Assembly (NCBI GenBank): GCA_024278935.1
Contig: JAJRSF010000007.1
Span: forward strand, 1 to 64,000
From: Candidatus Zixiibacteriota bacterium
GTDB lineage: Bacteria > Zixibacteria > MSB-5A5 > GN15 > FEB-12
Length of the DNA stretch: 64,000 nucleotides
Direction of reading: 5' to 3'
The notes under the pieces are model-generated. The model saw nothing but the letters and a program-made list of their open reading frames with translations, was not told where the DNA came from and did no database searches. The position numbers and the translations under genes are program-made. Shown here piece by piece: positions 16,194 through 26,129 of this stretch; the first letter of the stretch is position 1; each line of letters begins with the position of its first letter.

Positions 16194-18026
16194 TTAAAGT
16201 AAAATTTTCGGCATAATTTGTGCAGAGCTTGTACTCAGAGGGAGTATGATTTTAAAAGTTGTCCCCTTGCCGATTTCTGACTCTACAATCAGATGCCCAT
16301 TATGCAGTGCGATAATTTTTTGAGCAAGCGGAAGACCTAAGCCGGTACCGGATGGGTTAGTCGAATAAAACGGAGTGAATATTTTTTCAAGATTATCATT
16401 GTCGATTCCACACCCGTTATCTGTAATAGAAATTTGACACGTTTCGTTTTCAACATTCACAACTTTGACATGAATACTTCCGTCGGCATCATCGTATGCA
16501 TTTTTACTATTTTCAATAAGGTTAGTAATTGCCTGCTTGAGTAAAAGTGTATCTATGTCAGTTTCATAATTTTTAGCTAATTGATTATCAAATTGTAAAC
16601 TGATTTTTTCAAAGTCATCACGAACCGACAAAGTTTCAATTATACTTTCAATAAAGTCAGCTATATTTTCATTCTCAGGTGAAAAGTCAAAAGGTTTAGT
16701 GAAATTTAAGAATCGTTTTATAAGATGTTCAGATTCATTTAATTCTGTCGCCATAGAATCAACTGTATGGGTATCGAGATTATTTTGCGTGAGCCTCTTC
16801 TTTACTAATTGATTATACCCAACGATTGCACCAAGTGAGTTTCGAAGCTGATGGGCAAGCCCGGCTGACATTTCGCCAAGAGCAGACATCTGGCGGTTCT
16901 TTTCTAGTTCATTTTGTAAACTCTTAATTTCTGAAATATCATTGATAAGAATCGATGCACCTATCTGATGGGTTTCATTATCACAGACAGGAGAAATTGT
17001 TATGCCTGCCTTAAGATCAATATTGGTAAAGCTATATTCTTCATAGGCGTGGAAAATATTTTTATGCAACGTTCTATCAATTTTCGCAAGTAACTTCTTT
17101 GAGAGAAACGGCAACGATGTATATGATTTATTTAAATATTCAAATGAATCGGTTTGAAATATTTTCTCGGCGGCATTGTTGAAAGTGAGAACTTTGCCAT
17201 CTTTATCAATTGTAATAATCCCGGCATTCATTGAGCCAAGCAGATATTCATTAAATTGCTCTAATGAATCAGCTCGCAAAGTTTCACCCTGGTGCAACTT
17301 GACAAGTTCTCTCTCTTTCTCTTTGAGTTCTTTTATAATAATTTGATATTCATTGAGAACTGAATCAACCTCATAATCTTCTTTTGGAATATTTCGACCT
17401 GCCGATTTTGCTTTTTCTTTTAACAGTCTAAAAGGAGGAAGTATAAACCGGTAGAGCAAAATATATATAAGAGCAATCGCAAAAAATGCAATCATTGAAA
17501 TTAGCTTAAGAGTGTTTGAGGAGTCATCAAGATAAGCTAATTTGGGTAAGTTTTTAGAAAGAACAAGAATATTATTACTCTTACCAATAATCAATGGTGC
17601 CGCAAAGGCATAATGACTTTCCACCCCTCGTGTAAGTTCATAATAGTCTGCCGAAACAATAGTTTTTATAATATTTGGCATTTGTTCAGGAGGGATTTTT
17701 GTCATGCTTTGTTGTAAGTTCTGAATATTTTCGTTTTTGCTAAAATCTTTTTGATATGATTGGATAAAAAACAAATCATCAAGATTATATTTTTTTAGAA
17801 AGAGTCGTTTATCAGAGTCTGAAACAGATGTCATTTGATTATTTTGCAAATGCCTGCTGATTGCCAGAGATGATTTATACAGCTCTCCTTCGATATCATC
17901 AACAAGGATATTTCGACCGCTATATATGACAAAGTTTGAGAAAATATTCAAACTGAGCATTATAATAACCAGCACCAAGAGTCCAAAATGGACTTCTAAC
18001 TCGTATGTCTTATTTTTTTTATACAT
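16194..18026 (-). CDS. Membrane sensor histidine kinase, NtrB/AtoS-like
   Basis: 610 aa: TM1 at about 13-35, a periplasmic region to about 170, TM2 at 174-192, a HAMP-like linker, a PAS domain at about 255-370 (SMNAGIITIDKDGKVLTFNNAAE), HisKA with EMSAGLAHQLRNSLGAIVG (His392), and HATPase with NLIENSKNAYDD, DNGCGI and GTGLGLPLAQKI. This architecture is typical of kinases that pair with NtrC-family regulators. No regulator is adjacent, but one is encoded at 28688-30037, so pairing is possible only by inference. Confidence 0.9.
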   Translation of the reverse strand: MYKKNKTYELEVHFGLLVLVIIMLSLNIFSNFVIYSGRNILVDDIEGELYKSSLAISRHLQNNQMTSVSDSDKRLFLKKYNLDDLFFIQSYQKDFSKNENIQNLQQSMTKIPPEQMPNIIKTIVSADYYELTRGVESHYAFAAPLIIGKSNNILVLSKNLPKLAYLDDSSNTLKLISMIAFFAIALIYILLYRFILPPFRLLKEKAKSAGRNIPKEDYEVDSVLNEYQIIIKELKEKERELVKLHQGETLRADSLEQFNEYLLGSMNAGIITIDKDGKVLTFNNAAEKIFQTDSFEYLNKSYTSLPFLSKKLLAKIDRTLHKNIFHAYEEYSFTNIDLKAGITISPVCDNETHQIGASILINDISEIKSLQNELEKNRQMSALGEMSAGLAHQLRNSLGAIVGYNQLVKKRLTQNNLDTHTVDSMATELNESEHLIKRFLNFTKPFDFSPENENIADFIESIIETLSVRDDFEKISLQFDNQLAKNYETDIDTLLLKQAITNLIENSKNAYDDADGSIHVKVVNVENETCQISITDNGCGIDNDNLEKIFTPFYSTNPSGTGLGLPLAQKIIALHNGHLIVESEIGKGTTFKIILPLSTSSAQIMPKILL

Positions 18027-18073
18027 AGTTTTACACTAGGTATATCGGATAGATTATGAGCGAATTAAGAAGA

Positions 18074-18859
18074 TCAGTTGTTATAAAGGAAGTTTTCTAA
18101 ATAAAAGTATATAATTTGATCACCATATGTGATTGCGATGACTGCAGCGATTGCTATAAATGGTCCAAACGGAATAACTCGTTCTTTTCTGAGTTTTTCT
18201 GAGACAGTCATAATCGCTAAAGAAATGACTAAACCGACAACCGATGAGAGCATAAATATAAGCAGGACCTTCTGCCATCCTAAAAATGCTCCGAGCATAG
18301 CTGCCATTTTTATATCTCCCCCACCCATAGAATCTTTTTTGAAAAGGAAGTCGCCCAAGATTGCGACCAGATATAAAGCACCACCTCCGACTAAGAAACC
18401 GATAACAGCTTGCCAGATTCCGATTCCATCGGGTAAAAATGATGCTGCCAATCCAAGAAGTATACCCGGGAGAGTTATGACATCGGGGATTATCTGATGG
18501 TCTAAATCTATAAAAAAGATTACTATCAGAGTTGAAATTATGAGAGCAAAAACAATAAATTCGACAGTCAGTGAGAATTTCCAAAAGAAAAAGCTATAAA
18601 ATATAGAGTTGAGCAGTTCTACCAAAGGGTACCTCATCGAGATTTTCTCTTTACAAAAGCCGCATTTCCCACCTAAGAAAAGATAGCTTAAAACAGGAAT
18701 ATTATGATACCATTTTAATTGAGTAGAACATTTCGGACATTCAGAGCGTGAGTTTTTGAACATCGTTTTTGTTGGTACTCGCAAAATAACGACATTTAAA
18801 AATGATCCGATTATAAGACCTATGACTGCTATAAAAGCTGTGATTATAATATTTTCCAT
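18074..18859 (-). CDS. pilD: Prepilin peptidase / N-methyltransferase (A24 family)
   Basis: Cleaves and methylates type IV pilin-like leaders at the inner membrane. It has the N-terminal GSFLNVVILRVP motif, the Zn-type CPKC...CGFC cysteines of the methylase loop (about 41-69), many TM helices, and the two catalytic Asp motifs FIDLDHQIIPD and GGGDIKMAAMLG. 261 aa is the normal length. No pilin or assembly genes are in the window, so its substrates are elsewhere. Confidence 0.93.
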   Translation of the reverse strand: MENIIITAFIAVIGLIIGSFLNVVILRVPTKTMFKNSRSECPKCSTQLKWYHNIPVLSYLFLGGKCGFCKEKISMRYPLVELLNSIFYSFFFWKFSLTVEFIVFALIISTLIVIFFIDLDHQIIPDVITLPGILLGLAASFLPDGIGIWQAVIGFLVGGGALYLVAILGDFLFKKDSMGGGDIKMAAMLGAFLGWQKVLLIFMLSSVVGLVISLAIMTVSEKLRKERVIPFGPFIAIAAVIAITYGDQIIYFYLENFLYNN

Positions 18860-18891
18860 CGTCTTATACCTATCGGCAGATTTCGGTAATA

Positions 18892-19638
18892 CTATATTTC
18901 TCCAAGCAGATTCATGATAATAGCTAAAATAGAGGGTGAAGCTGTTTCGGTTCGTAAGATTCTGTCACCTAATGAAATTGAAATTATATTTTTATCAGAT
19001 GCTAAGTCGAGTTCATCATCTGAGAAACCGGATTCAGGACCGACTATGATTGTTACTCTTTTTCTGTTATCTTTGAAATCAATTTCTGATAATTTTTGAG
19101 ATTGATGAGATGGATGAAAAATCAGGTTGAGCGATTCATCGTCGACTTGCTTCATTAAGTCAGCAAAAGTTGTTGGGGCTACAATTTCGGGAAGATAGGA
19201 ACGTCGGCATTGTTTCATCGCTGCCAGAGCAATTTTGTTATACCGAGTTTGCTTGGTCTTTATCCGTTTTGGGTCATCAAGTTTGACTTTCCCTTTCAGG
19301 CAGATAAGCGGGATAATTCTTTTGACACCCAGCTCGGTTGCTTTTTCAATGACAGTATCAAATTTGGAATTAGTAGAAAGCCCTGCCGCAAGAGTAACGA
19401 TTGAATCTGTCTCTCCAAAATTCCGAACCGACGAATGGATTTTCAGTTGAACCAGCTTATTTTTTTTGGCAAGAACAATCTCTCCCCTGTGAGCAGTGCC
19501 TAGCCCATCGACAGTAATAATCATATCACCGACAGAAAGACGCATGACAGAAAGAGCATGGTGCGATTCTGTTTTATTCAGTTCAACATTATCACCGACA
19601 ATAGAATTTGGGTCGACGTAAAAAATTGGATGATTCAT
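18892..19638 (-). CDS. rsmE: 16S rRNA m3U1498 methyltransferase
   Basis: SPOUT-class methyltransferase. Conserved blocks: NKTESHHALSVMRLSVGD near the N-terminus, ATELGVKRIIPL, and the knot motifs IIVGPESGFSDDE and SLGDRILRTETAS. The ATG at 19638 (MNHPIFYV) overlaps the prmA stop as ATGA and gives the normal 248 aa; a longer in-frame extension overlaps prmA more and is unlikely. Confidence 0.95.
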   Translation of the reverse strand: MNHPIFYVDPNSIVGDNVELNKTESHHALSVMRLSVGDMIITVDGLGTAHRGEIVLAKKNKLVQLKIHSSVRNFGETDSIVTLAAGLSTNSKFDTVIEKATELGVKRIIPLICLKGKVKLDDPKRIKTKQTRYNKIALAAMKQCRRSYLPEIVAPTTFADLMKQVDDESLNLIFHPSHQSQKLSEIDFKDNRKRVTIIVGPESGFSDDELDLASDKNIISISLGDRILRTETASPSILAIIMNLLGEI

Positions 19639-20516
19639 TCTGATTTCTTTCGTACGATTAGCGAACGCCATTCGTTATCTTCGATAATTTCAAAGTCATG
19701 CATGCTACACCTGAACAAAGTTTCTTCGATTTCTTCTAAGTCTTCTTCAAGAAGTCCTGAAAGAATTAAAATTCCACCCGGCTTTGTGAGCAGACATAAT
19801 TTATCAAGCATCGAGAGAATTGCATTTTTAATCATATTGGCACAGACGGAATCATATGGAACATCATTTTCACATTGTTCGATAGAACCATAAAGAGCTT
19901 CGTATGGTGTTGTAACATTATTAAGTTTAAAATTTTCAATCGTGTTTTCAACAGAAATCTGATCGTAGTCGATAGCCTTGATAGATTTCACTTTTAACTG
20001 ATCAGCTAATATCGAAAGAATCCCCGAGCCACAGCCCATATCGAGAAAAGTCATATCTGGTTTTAAAGTATGTCTTAAAATTTCAAGACAGCTTCGGGTA
20101 GTCTCATGCGAACCAGTACCAAATGCCATCTTTGGTTCGATGATTATATCATAGATTGCCGCAGAGGGTTTTTCATCCCAGGGAGGACGAACAGAAATAT
20201 CATCAGCGATTAAAACTGCTTTGACAGATTCGCGGTAAGCATCTTCCCATTCGATATCTTCAACGACTCTATCTTTCATAACAGGAATTTGCGTAAAATC
20301 ATCATGCAGTTCTTTGAGAGATTGAAAATAAAATTTCAATTTCTCATTGTAGTTTTCGTCATTGTCAGCCTGCACATAAAATTTTATGACCGCATTATTA
20401 TTGATTTCTTCAAAGACTAAACCGGTAGAAATATTTTGAGATATAAAGTCAGAAACCGCATCAACAAACTGATGCGGTAATTCGACCGATACTTCTATAA
20501 ATTCTTTATTAGGCAT
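19635..20516 (-). CDS. prmA: Ribosomal protein L11 methyltransferase
   Basis: Trimethylates L11. SAM-binding motif LDMGCGSGILSILA, the upstream EPKMAFGTGSHETTRSCL characteristic of PrmA, and NMIKNAIL in place of the usual NI.A motif. 293 aa, normal length. It lies 4 nt downstream of dnaJ, an arrangement (dnaJ-prmA-rsmE) seen in many bacteria. Confidence 0.95.
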   Translation of the reverse strand: MPNKEFIEVSVELPHQFVDAVSDFISQNISTGLVFEEINNNAVIKFYVQADNDENYNEKLKFYFQSLKELHDDFTQIPVMKDRVVEDIEWEDAYRESVKAVLIADDISVRPPWDEKPSAAIYDIIIEPKMAFGTGSHETTRSCLEILRHTLKPDMTFLDMGCGSGILSILADQLKVKSIKAIDYDQISVENTIENFKLNNVTTPYEALYGSIEQCENDVPYDSVCANMIKNAILSMLDKLCLLTKPGGILILSGLLEEDLEEIEETLFRCSMHDFEIIEDNEWRSLIVRKKSE

Positions 20517-20520
20517 TTCG

Positions 20521-21711
20521 TTACACTCCTAAAGAGTCACGTAATTTATCAAAAAATGATTTGTTCGCTTTTGGTGGAACAAAAGATTCCGACAGTTCTA
20601 ATTTTTCTAAAAGAATTTTATCATCAGATGAAAGTTTTGTAGGCACCCAAACAACAATTTGTACCAACTGATCACCTTGACCATTACGATGTAGATGCGG
20701 GATTCCTTTCCCACGCATTTTCAAAGTCTTCCCCGGTTGTGCACCGGCAGGAATTTTCAGTTTTGCGGTACCACCTAAGATAGGAACAGAAACTGAACCA
20801 CCCATAGCGGCAGTTGTAAATGAAATCGGTAGTTTACAAATAATATGGTCGCCATGTCTTTCAAAATGTTCATGTTCGACCTCTTCAAAGATAGCAATCA
20901 AGTCACCACTTTCACCACCGTTTGGAGCAGCGTTGCCCATGTTGTCGATAGTCATATAATTTCCTGCTGATACACCGGCAGGAATATTGATAGCAACTTC
21001 GGAGGAACCGCGTACGCGTCCTTCACCTCGACAAGTTTTACATGCATCGGCAATAATTTCACCGGTTCCCCGACAAGAATTACAAGTTGTCACCTGCTGA
21101 ACAGTCCCTAAGAACGTTATAGAAAGAGTACGAACCTGCCCATGCCCTTTACACTGTGGACATGTTGTCTTGGATGAGCCAGCAGCAACGCCTGAACTCG
21201 CACAAGTATTACAACCTACCTGACGATTTACTTTAACTTTCTTTTCAACACCTTCGGCGATTTCTTCAAGAGTTAGTTTAACACGGATTCGTAAATCTTC
21301 GCCACGGTTCCGACGTTGACGACCTCCGCCTCCACCACCGAACATCTCTTCAAAGACAGAACCTCCGCCTCCGCCTTGACTGCCGCCACCAAAGTCGCGC
21401 ATGAAAGACCTGAGGGCATCGCTTAAATCGAAGCCCTCAAATCCTTGTCCACCGCCAAAGCCACCAAAACCTCCGCCTGCTCCCTGACCTAGACCTGCGT
21501 GACCATACTGGTCATACATCTGTCTTTTTTGTTGGTCTTTGAGAACCTCGTACGCTTCGGTTGCTTCTTTAAATTTATCTTCGGCTGACGAATCGCCTGG
21601 GTTACGGTCAGGATGAAACTTCATAGCCTTTTTACGGTATGCAGATTTTATCTCTGAATCACCTGATCCTTTGTCTACGCCAAGGATATCATAGTAGTCT
21701 CTTTTTGACAT
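20521..21711 (-). CDS. dnaJ: Chaperone DnaJ
   Basis: Co-chaperone that stimulates DnaK ATPase. J-domain at 1-70 with HPD (KFHPDRNPGD), Gly/Phe-rich linker about 75-130, Zn-binding region with four CxxC modules (CNTC, CPQC, CNSC, CKTC; the first lacks the usual CxGxG tail), then the C-terminal beta domains. 396 aa. It starts 7 nt after the dnaK stop. Confidence 0.97.
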   Translation of the reverse strand: MSKRDYYDILGVDKGSGDSEIKSAYRKKAMKFHPDRNPGDSSAEDKFKEATEAYEVLKDQQKRQMYDQYGHAGLGQGAGGGFGGFGGGQGFEGFDLSDALRSFMRDFGGGSQGGGGGSVFEEMFGGGGGGRQRRNRGEDLRIRVKLTLEEIAEGVEKKVKVNRQVGCNTCASSGVAAGSSKTTCPQCKGHGQVRTLSITFLGTVQQVTTCNSCRGTGEIIADACKTCRGEGRVRGSSEVAINIPAGVSAGNYMTIDNMGNAAPNGGESGDLIAIFEEVEHEHFERHGDHIICKLPISFTTAAMGGSVSVPILGGTAKLKIPAGAQPGKTLKMRGKGIPHLHRNGQGDQLVQIVVWVPTKLSSDDKILLEKLELSESFVPPKANKSFFDKLRDSLGV

Positions 21712-21718
21712 AGGCTAC

Positions 21719-23671
21719 TTATTTCTTTTCTTCATCAACAACTTCAAAGTCAGCATCAACAGCACCGTCACCAGGTTGAGCTTCGCCCTGTGCGTCAGCT
21801 TGAGGTTGACCTTCGGTATTGACTTCGGGTCCTGCTCCTGCTTGGTCACCGCCTGCGGCTGCTTGCTCTTCTTGTGCTTTTTTATACATCTCTTCAGCAA
21901 TCTTGTGCGATGCTTTCATAAGTTCTTCTTTAGCAGTATTGATTGCTTCTAAAGATTCACCACCGATAACATCTTTGAGTTTAACAATAGCTTCTTCAAC
22001 TTTTGTTTTTTCATCAGCGTCGATAGAATCGGCATTATCTTTTAAAGTTTTTTCAGTTCCATAAATCAACTGGTCAGCTTCGTTACGAGCTTGAATAATA
22101 TCTGCTTTTTCTTTATCCGAATCAGCATGTTTCTCAGCATCTTTTACCATGCCATCGATTTCAGCATCAGAAAGACCAGATGATACTTCGATACGAATCG
22201 ACTGCTCTTTATTGGTAGCTTTATCTTTTGCGGACACATGGACAATACCATTTGCATCAATATCAAAAGTAACTTCGATTTGTGGCATTCCTCTTGGAGC
22301 AGGTGGAATTTCAGCTAAGTCAAATTTGCCTAGGGTTCTGTTATCAAGTGCCATTTTACGTTCACCTTGTAAAACATGAATTGACACAGCCGGTTGGTTA
22401 TCTTCGGCAGTTGAGAAAATCTGTGATTTCTTTGTAGGAATCGTTGTGTCCCGTTCAATCAACGGAGTTAACACACCACCAAGAGTTTCGATACCTAATG
22501 TGAGTGGAGAAACATCAAGAAGTACGATATCTTTCATGTCACCGGAAAGCACACCAGCCTGAACCGCAGCACCAATAGCAACTACTTCATCAGGGTTGAC
22601 ACCTTTGTGAGGTTCTTTACCAAAGAGACCTTTTACAATCTCGATAACTTTTGGCATACGAGTCATACCACCAACGAGAACCACTTCATCAATTTCAGAA
22701 AGAGAAAGTTTGGCATCACGAATAGCAGCTTTACATGGTGCAACAGTTCTTTGCACAAGAGCATCAACGAGCTGTTCGAATTTCGCACGAGTAAGAGTGA
22801 GGTCTAAATGTTTAGGACCTGAAGCATCAGCTGTTACAAACGGAAGATTGATGTTTGTTTGTACAGTAGATGAAAGTTCGATTTTTGCTTTTTCGGCAGC
22901 TTCTTTGAGACGTTGGAGTGCCATGTTATCTTTACGCAAATCAATAGCATTAGATTTCTTAAATTCTTCAGCCATCCAGTTGATAATAGCTTCATCAAAA
23001 TCATCACCACCAAGATGAGTGTCGCCATTAGTTGAACGAACTTCAAAAACACCATCACCGATCTCTAAGATAGATACATCAAAAGTACCGCCACCTAAAT
23101 CATAGACTGCGATTTTTTGAGAAATATCTTTTTGTAAACCATAAGCAAGTGAAGCTGCGGTTGGTTCGTTGATAATGCGAAGCACTTCTAGACCTGCAAT
23201 TTTACCGGCATCTTTTGTAGCCTGACGCTGGGCGTCATTGAAATATGCAGGGACAGTGATAACTGCTTGCGTGACTGTTTCGCCAAGATAACTTTCGGCA
23301 GATGCTTTAAGTGATTGCAGAATCATTGCTGAAATTTCAGGTGGTGAATATTTTTTACCTAAAGCTTCAATCATAACAGCACCTTTGTCATTTTCGGTGA
23401 CTTTATACGGAACTGTTTTTTCTTCAGAACTTACTTCGTCGTGCATTCTTCCCATGAAACGTTTCACGGAGAAGATTGTATTTTCAGGGTTTGTGACTGC
23501 TTGTCTTTTTGCGGCAGCACCTACAAGGCGTTCACCGTCTTTTGTAAACCCAACAACAGATGGTGTCGTTCTGGCACCTTCTAAATTTGGGATTACGACC
23601 GGTGCCTGACCTTCGAGAACCGATACACATGAGTTTGTAGTACCTAAGTCGATACCAATGATTTTACCCAT
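21719..23671 (-). CDS. dnaK: Chaperone DnaK (Hsp70)
   Basis: ATP-dependent chaperone: [16 protein letters not shown] at the N-terminus, [25 protein letters not shown] and [12 protein letters not shown] in the ATPase domain, then the substrate-binding domain and lid, ending in FEVVDEEKK. 650 aa, full length. Third gene of the hrcA-grpE-dnaK-dnaJ operon. Confidence 0.98.
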   Translation of the reverse strand: MGKIIGIDLGTTNSCVSVLEGQAPVVIPNLEGARTTPSVVGFTKDGERLVGAAAKRQAVTNPENTIFSVKRFMGRMHDEVSSEEKTVPYKVTENDKGAVMIEALGKKYSPPEISAMILQSLKASAESYLGETVTQAVITVPAYFNDAQRQATKDAGKIAGLEVLRIINEPTAASLAYGLQKDISQKIAVYDLGGGTFDVSILEIGDGVFEVRSTNGDTHLGGDDFDEAIINWMAEEFKKSNAIDLRKDNMALQRLKEAAEKAKIELSSTVQTNINLPFVTADASGPKHLDLTLTRAKFEQLVDALVQRTVAPCKAAIRDAKLSLSEIDEVVLVGGMTRMPKVIEIVKGLFGKEPHKGVNPDEVVAIGAAVQAGVLSGDMKDIVLLDVSPLTLGIETLGGVLTPLIERDTTIPTKKSQIFSTAEDNQPAVSIHVLQGERKMALDNRTLGKFDLAEIPPAPRGMPQIEVTFDIDANGIVHVSAKDKATNKEQSIRIEVSSGLSDAEIDGMVKDAEKHADSDKEKADIIQARNEADQLIYGTEKTLKDNADSIDADEKTKVEEAIVKLKDVIGGESLEAINTAKEELMKASHKIAEEMYKKAQEEQAAAGGDQAGAGPEVNTEGQPQADAQGEAQPGDGAVDADFEVVDEEKK

Positions 23672-23715
23672 AATAAAATTCCTTTATATATATTATATTA
23701 TTATTTTTGTGCCAA

Positions 23716-24402
23716 TTATTCTTTGTTATCTTCGTTTTTATTTTCTTCTTCTTTGTTTTCTTCTTTTGGTTTTGCAACTCCGACCCGACTATGGCGAATA
23801 ACTTTTCCGCCCATTGTGTAGCCTTTGTTCATTTCGAAAGCGACTATGCCTTCTTTAAATTCATCTGACTCAACATGCATAAGTGCTTCATGGAAGTTTG
23901 GATCAAACTGCTTACCCATCGCTTCGATAGGTTTGACATCATATTTATCAATGATCGCATGCAGTTGATTATGAATCATTTTGATACCTTCGGTGAAAGA
24001 TTCAAAAGTAATATTTTCATCTTCCTGCTTCAAGGCTCTGTCAAAATTATCCACAACATCCAGTACATCGCCAATAGTTTTTTCATTGGCAAAAGCAATC
24101 ATGTCGGAATGCTGACGAGCGGTTCTTTTTTTATAATTTTCAAACTCGGCAACTTTACGCATTAATGTATCTTCAAGTTCTGTAATACGGTTCTGTTGTT
24201 TCTCTTCTGTTGAAAGTTCAGGTTCGACAGGTTTGACCTGTTCGACCGGTGCGACCGGCTCGGTAGGTTTTACTCCTTCTACTTTTGTTTCATCAGAAGT
24301 TTCTGTATCAGATGATTCAGTCGTTTCGATTTCTACTTCAACTTTTGTCTCATCTTTTTCAGATTGTTTCTCTGTTGTTACTTTTTCTTTGTTATCTGAC
24401 AC
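23716..24402 (-). CDS. grpE: Nucleotide exchange factor GrpE
   Basis: Releases ADP from DnaK. A long acidic, Thr/Glu-rich N-terminus (1-75), then the coiled-coil (ENYKKRTARQ) and the C-terminal signature GYTMGGKVIRHSRVGVAKP. 228 aa. Lies between hrcA and dnaK with short gaps. Confidence 0.95.
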   Translation of the reverse strand: MSDNKEKVTTEKQSEKDETKVEVEIETTESSDTETSDETKVEGVKPTEPVAPVEQVKPVEPELSTEEKQQNRITELEDTLMRKVAEFENYKKRTARQHSDMIAFANEKTIGDVLDVVDNFDRALKQEDENITFESFTEGIKMIHNQLHAIIDKYDVKPIEAMGKQFDPNFHEALMHVESDEFKEGIVAFEMNKGYTMGGKVIRHSRVGVAKPKEENKEEENKNEDNKE

Positions 24403-24416
24403 TATATTTTTCCTTC

Positions 24417-25457
24417 TTATTGTTTTATGCCTGAAAGCATCTCGGTAATTGTGCGGGCGGTGTAGTCGACAACCGAGACAAGTTTACTGTACGCCATTCG
24501 GGTAGGTCCCACGATACCAATAGTACCGGTCACTTTCCCAACTTTATACTGCGATGTCACCATCGAACAGTTTAAAATTTCTTTAAATTTATTTTCAGCA
24601 CCTATTGTTATAAGTAGTCCTTCGTCGTCAGCGTTGGCGATGAATTCTGACAAGACCGAACCATCTTCGATAAGCTTCATCAAATCAGATACTCGCAAAA
24701 GATCAGAAAATTCAGGCTTGACGACTAAGTTCTCAGCACCCGATACAAAAATATCTTCCGCTTTTGATTCTGTCCAAATTTTATCTTTTGAATCTATAAA
24801 GAGTTTTACCAGTTTTCCGTTACCGCTGACATCTGCCAAACGTTGCGAAATTGTTTCGCTGATTTCACCAAGAGTGAGTCCACTCAGCCGTTCGTTGAGA
24901 AGTGCTTCAACTTCTTGCAGTTCTCTTTCATTAAAGGAAACTTCAACTTCGATAACCATCGAACGAGCTAAACCAGATTTGAGAACTATGACAACCATGA
25001 CCCGTTCCGAAGTAACCGGAATAAGGTTCATCCGTTCTAAAATACCAGCCCGAAACTGCGGTGCGATTGAAACCCCTAGCTGGTTTGAAATCGATGAAAG
25101 GATTTTGCAAGTTTGTCCGAGGATTTCATTGATACCTCTGCCCTGTTGCAACATTGTATTTTTGATATGCTCTTTTTCGATTTCTGACAGCACTTCCGGT
25201 TTTAACAGATAATCCACATAAAAACGGTAGCCAACATCGGTCGGAATTCTACCCGCCGATGTATGCGGTTGCTGGACTAGCCCGAGCTCTTCTAAGTCCT
25301 GCAATGTATTCCGAATCGTAGCCGGAGAGATTCCCATGTCGAACTTATTTGCAATAACCCGTGAGCCAACCGGATCAGCATCGGCGGACGAGATATAGAA
25401 ATTGATAAGATTCGACAGAATCAGTTTTTCACGATCAGATAAATTTTCAAAAGCCAT
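24417..25457 (-). CDS. hrcA: Heat-inducible transcription repressor HrcA
   Basis: Represses class I heat-shock genes. N-terminal winged helix (SDREKLILSNLINFYISSADPVGSR-like, ATIRNTLQDLEELGLVQQPHTSAGRIPTD), then the GAF-like and dimerisation domains, ending GPTRMAYSKLVSVVDY. 346 aa. First gene of the heat-shock operon, so it is probably autoregulated, but no consensus CIRCE operator is visible upstream. Confidence 0.96.
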   Translation of the reverse strand: MAFENLSDREKLILSNLINFYISSADADPVGSRVIANKFDMGISPATIRNTLQDLEELGLVQQPHTSAGRIPTDVGYRFYVDYLLKPEVLSEIEKEHIKNTMLQQGRGINEILGQTCKILSSISNQLGVSIAPQFRAGILERMNLIPVTSERVMVVIVLKSGLARSMVIEVEVSFNERELQEVEALLNERLSGLTLGEISETISQRLADVSGNGKLVKLFIDSKDKIWTESKAEDIFVSGAENLVVKPEFSDLLRVSDLMKLIEDGSVLSEFIANADDEGLLITIGAENKFKEILNCSMVTSQYKVGKVTGTIGIVGPTRMAYSKLVSVVDYTARTITEMLSGIKQ

Positions 25458-25489
25458 TCAGAGTACCATAAACAAGGGTTTTCGCTATA

Positions 25490-25545
25490 CCTGCCATTAT
25501 GTCATCGTTACTGGCAGTACACAAGTAAGTAACAATTATTGTAAC
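25490..25545 (-). promoter_or_regulatory. Candidate operator region of the hrcA operon
   Basis: CTGCCA (25491-25496) and TGGCAG (25512-25517) form an inverted repeat with a 15-nt gap, 33-60 nt upstream of the hrcA ATG. A second near-palindrome follows at 25529-25545. Neither is the CIRCE sequence. A weak promoter reading (TTGTGT, 17 nt, CATAAT on the minus strand) overlaps the inverted repeat. Confidence 0.3.
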
Positions 25546-25703
25546 GGAAGTCAAGGTAAAAGGTTTAGTTTTAATATGATATTTTATGAAAAAAGAGAGA
25601 TTTTCTATATTTTTTGCCAATTATGTAGATTTGTAGTCTATTTTGCGATTTTTGACTGAAATATTGAAGATTTTAAGATGCCATTTAGCTGTTAAAATGG
25701 CAG

Positions 25704-25733
25704 AAAAAAGACCCGCTGAGACAGCAGGTCTTT
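25704..25733 (-). terminator. Rho-independent terminator
   Basis: On the minus strand AGACCTGCTG pairs with CAGCGGGTCT (one mismatch) and is followed by six Ts. It lies 25 nt after the stop of the Ala/Lys-rich protein gene. Confidence 0.8.
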
Positions 25734-25757
25734 TAGTAATATTATATCTAAAAAATC

Positions 25758-26072
25758 TTATTTCTTTTTCTTCTTAGCAGCTTTCTTTTTTGCAGCTGCT
25801 TTTTCTTTACGATCATCAATGCCATTGTTGTTCTTGTCGATCATCTTATCGTACTTCTTCGATGACTTTTTCAAAGCGGCTTTTTTAGCAGCAGCTTTCT
25901 TTGCGGCTGCTTTTTTCGCAGCAGCCTTTTGAGCGACAACTTTTTTCGTATCAATCTTTTTCTGCTCTGTCTTCTTGGCTGTTTTCTTTACTTTCTTTTC
26001 AACAGCCAAGAGATTACCTGTTGAGAAAACCAAGAAAGAAAGCACCAGTATGTAAGTCATTATTTTTTTCAT
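25758..26072 (-). CDS. Small secreted Ala/Lys-rich protein with a calcium-loop-like motif
   Basis: 104 aa. Signal peptide (MTYILVLSFLVFSTGNLLA), then a low-complexity basic domain with KKAAA repeats (about 47-68) resembling histone H1 tails, and a C-terminal Lys run. Between the two basic blocks lies DKNNNGIDDRKE, which has the DxNxNGxxDxxE spacing of an EF-hand/dockerin calcium loop. A signal peptide argues against a nucleoid role. Function unknown; envelope or extracellular polyanion binding is possible. A terminator follows. Confidence 0.7.
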   Translation of the reverse strand: MKKIMTYILVLSFLVFSTGNLLAVEKKVKKTAKKTEQKKIDTKKVVAQKAAAKKAAAKKAAAKKAALKKSSKKYDKMIDKNNNGIDDRKEKAAAKKKAAKKKKK

Positions 26073-26129
26073 AATTAAGTTCCTTATTAAAAAATAGCTG
26101 TTCTCACGAAAAGACGCAAGCTTTAAAAC

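Larger units (their letters stand above)
25458..25757. other. Intergenic region upstream of hrcA
   Basis: 300 nt without a gene. Contents: an inverted repeat (25490-25518) and a near-palindrome GTAACAATTATTGTAAC (25529-25545) upstream of hrcA, a perfect 8-bp hairpin TGCCATTT/AAATGGCA (25679-25702), and a terminator (25704-25733) for the gene to the right. Confidence 0.7.

Noticed and set aside
24634-25212. 192-codon plus-strand frame opposite hrcA
   Set aside because: It is an antisense shadow of hrcA codon usage and shows no start signal.
25458-25560. CIRCE operator upstream of hrcA
   Set aside because: No TTAGCACTC/GAGTGCTAA pair is present; the inverted repeats there have other sequence and spacing.
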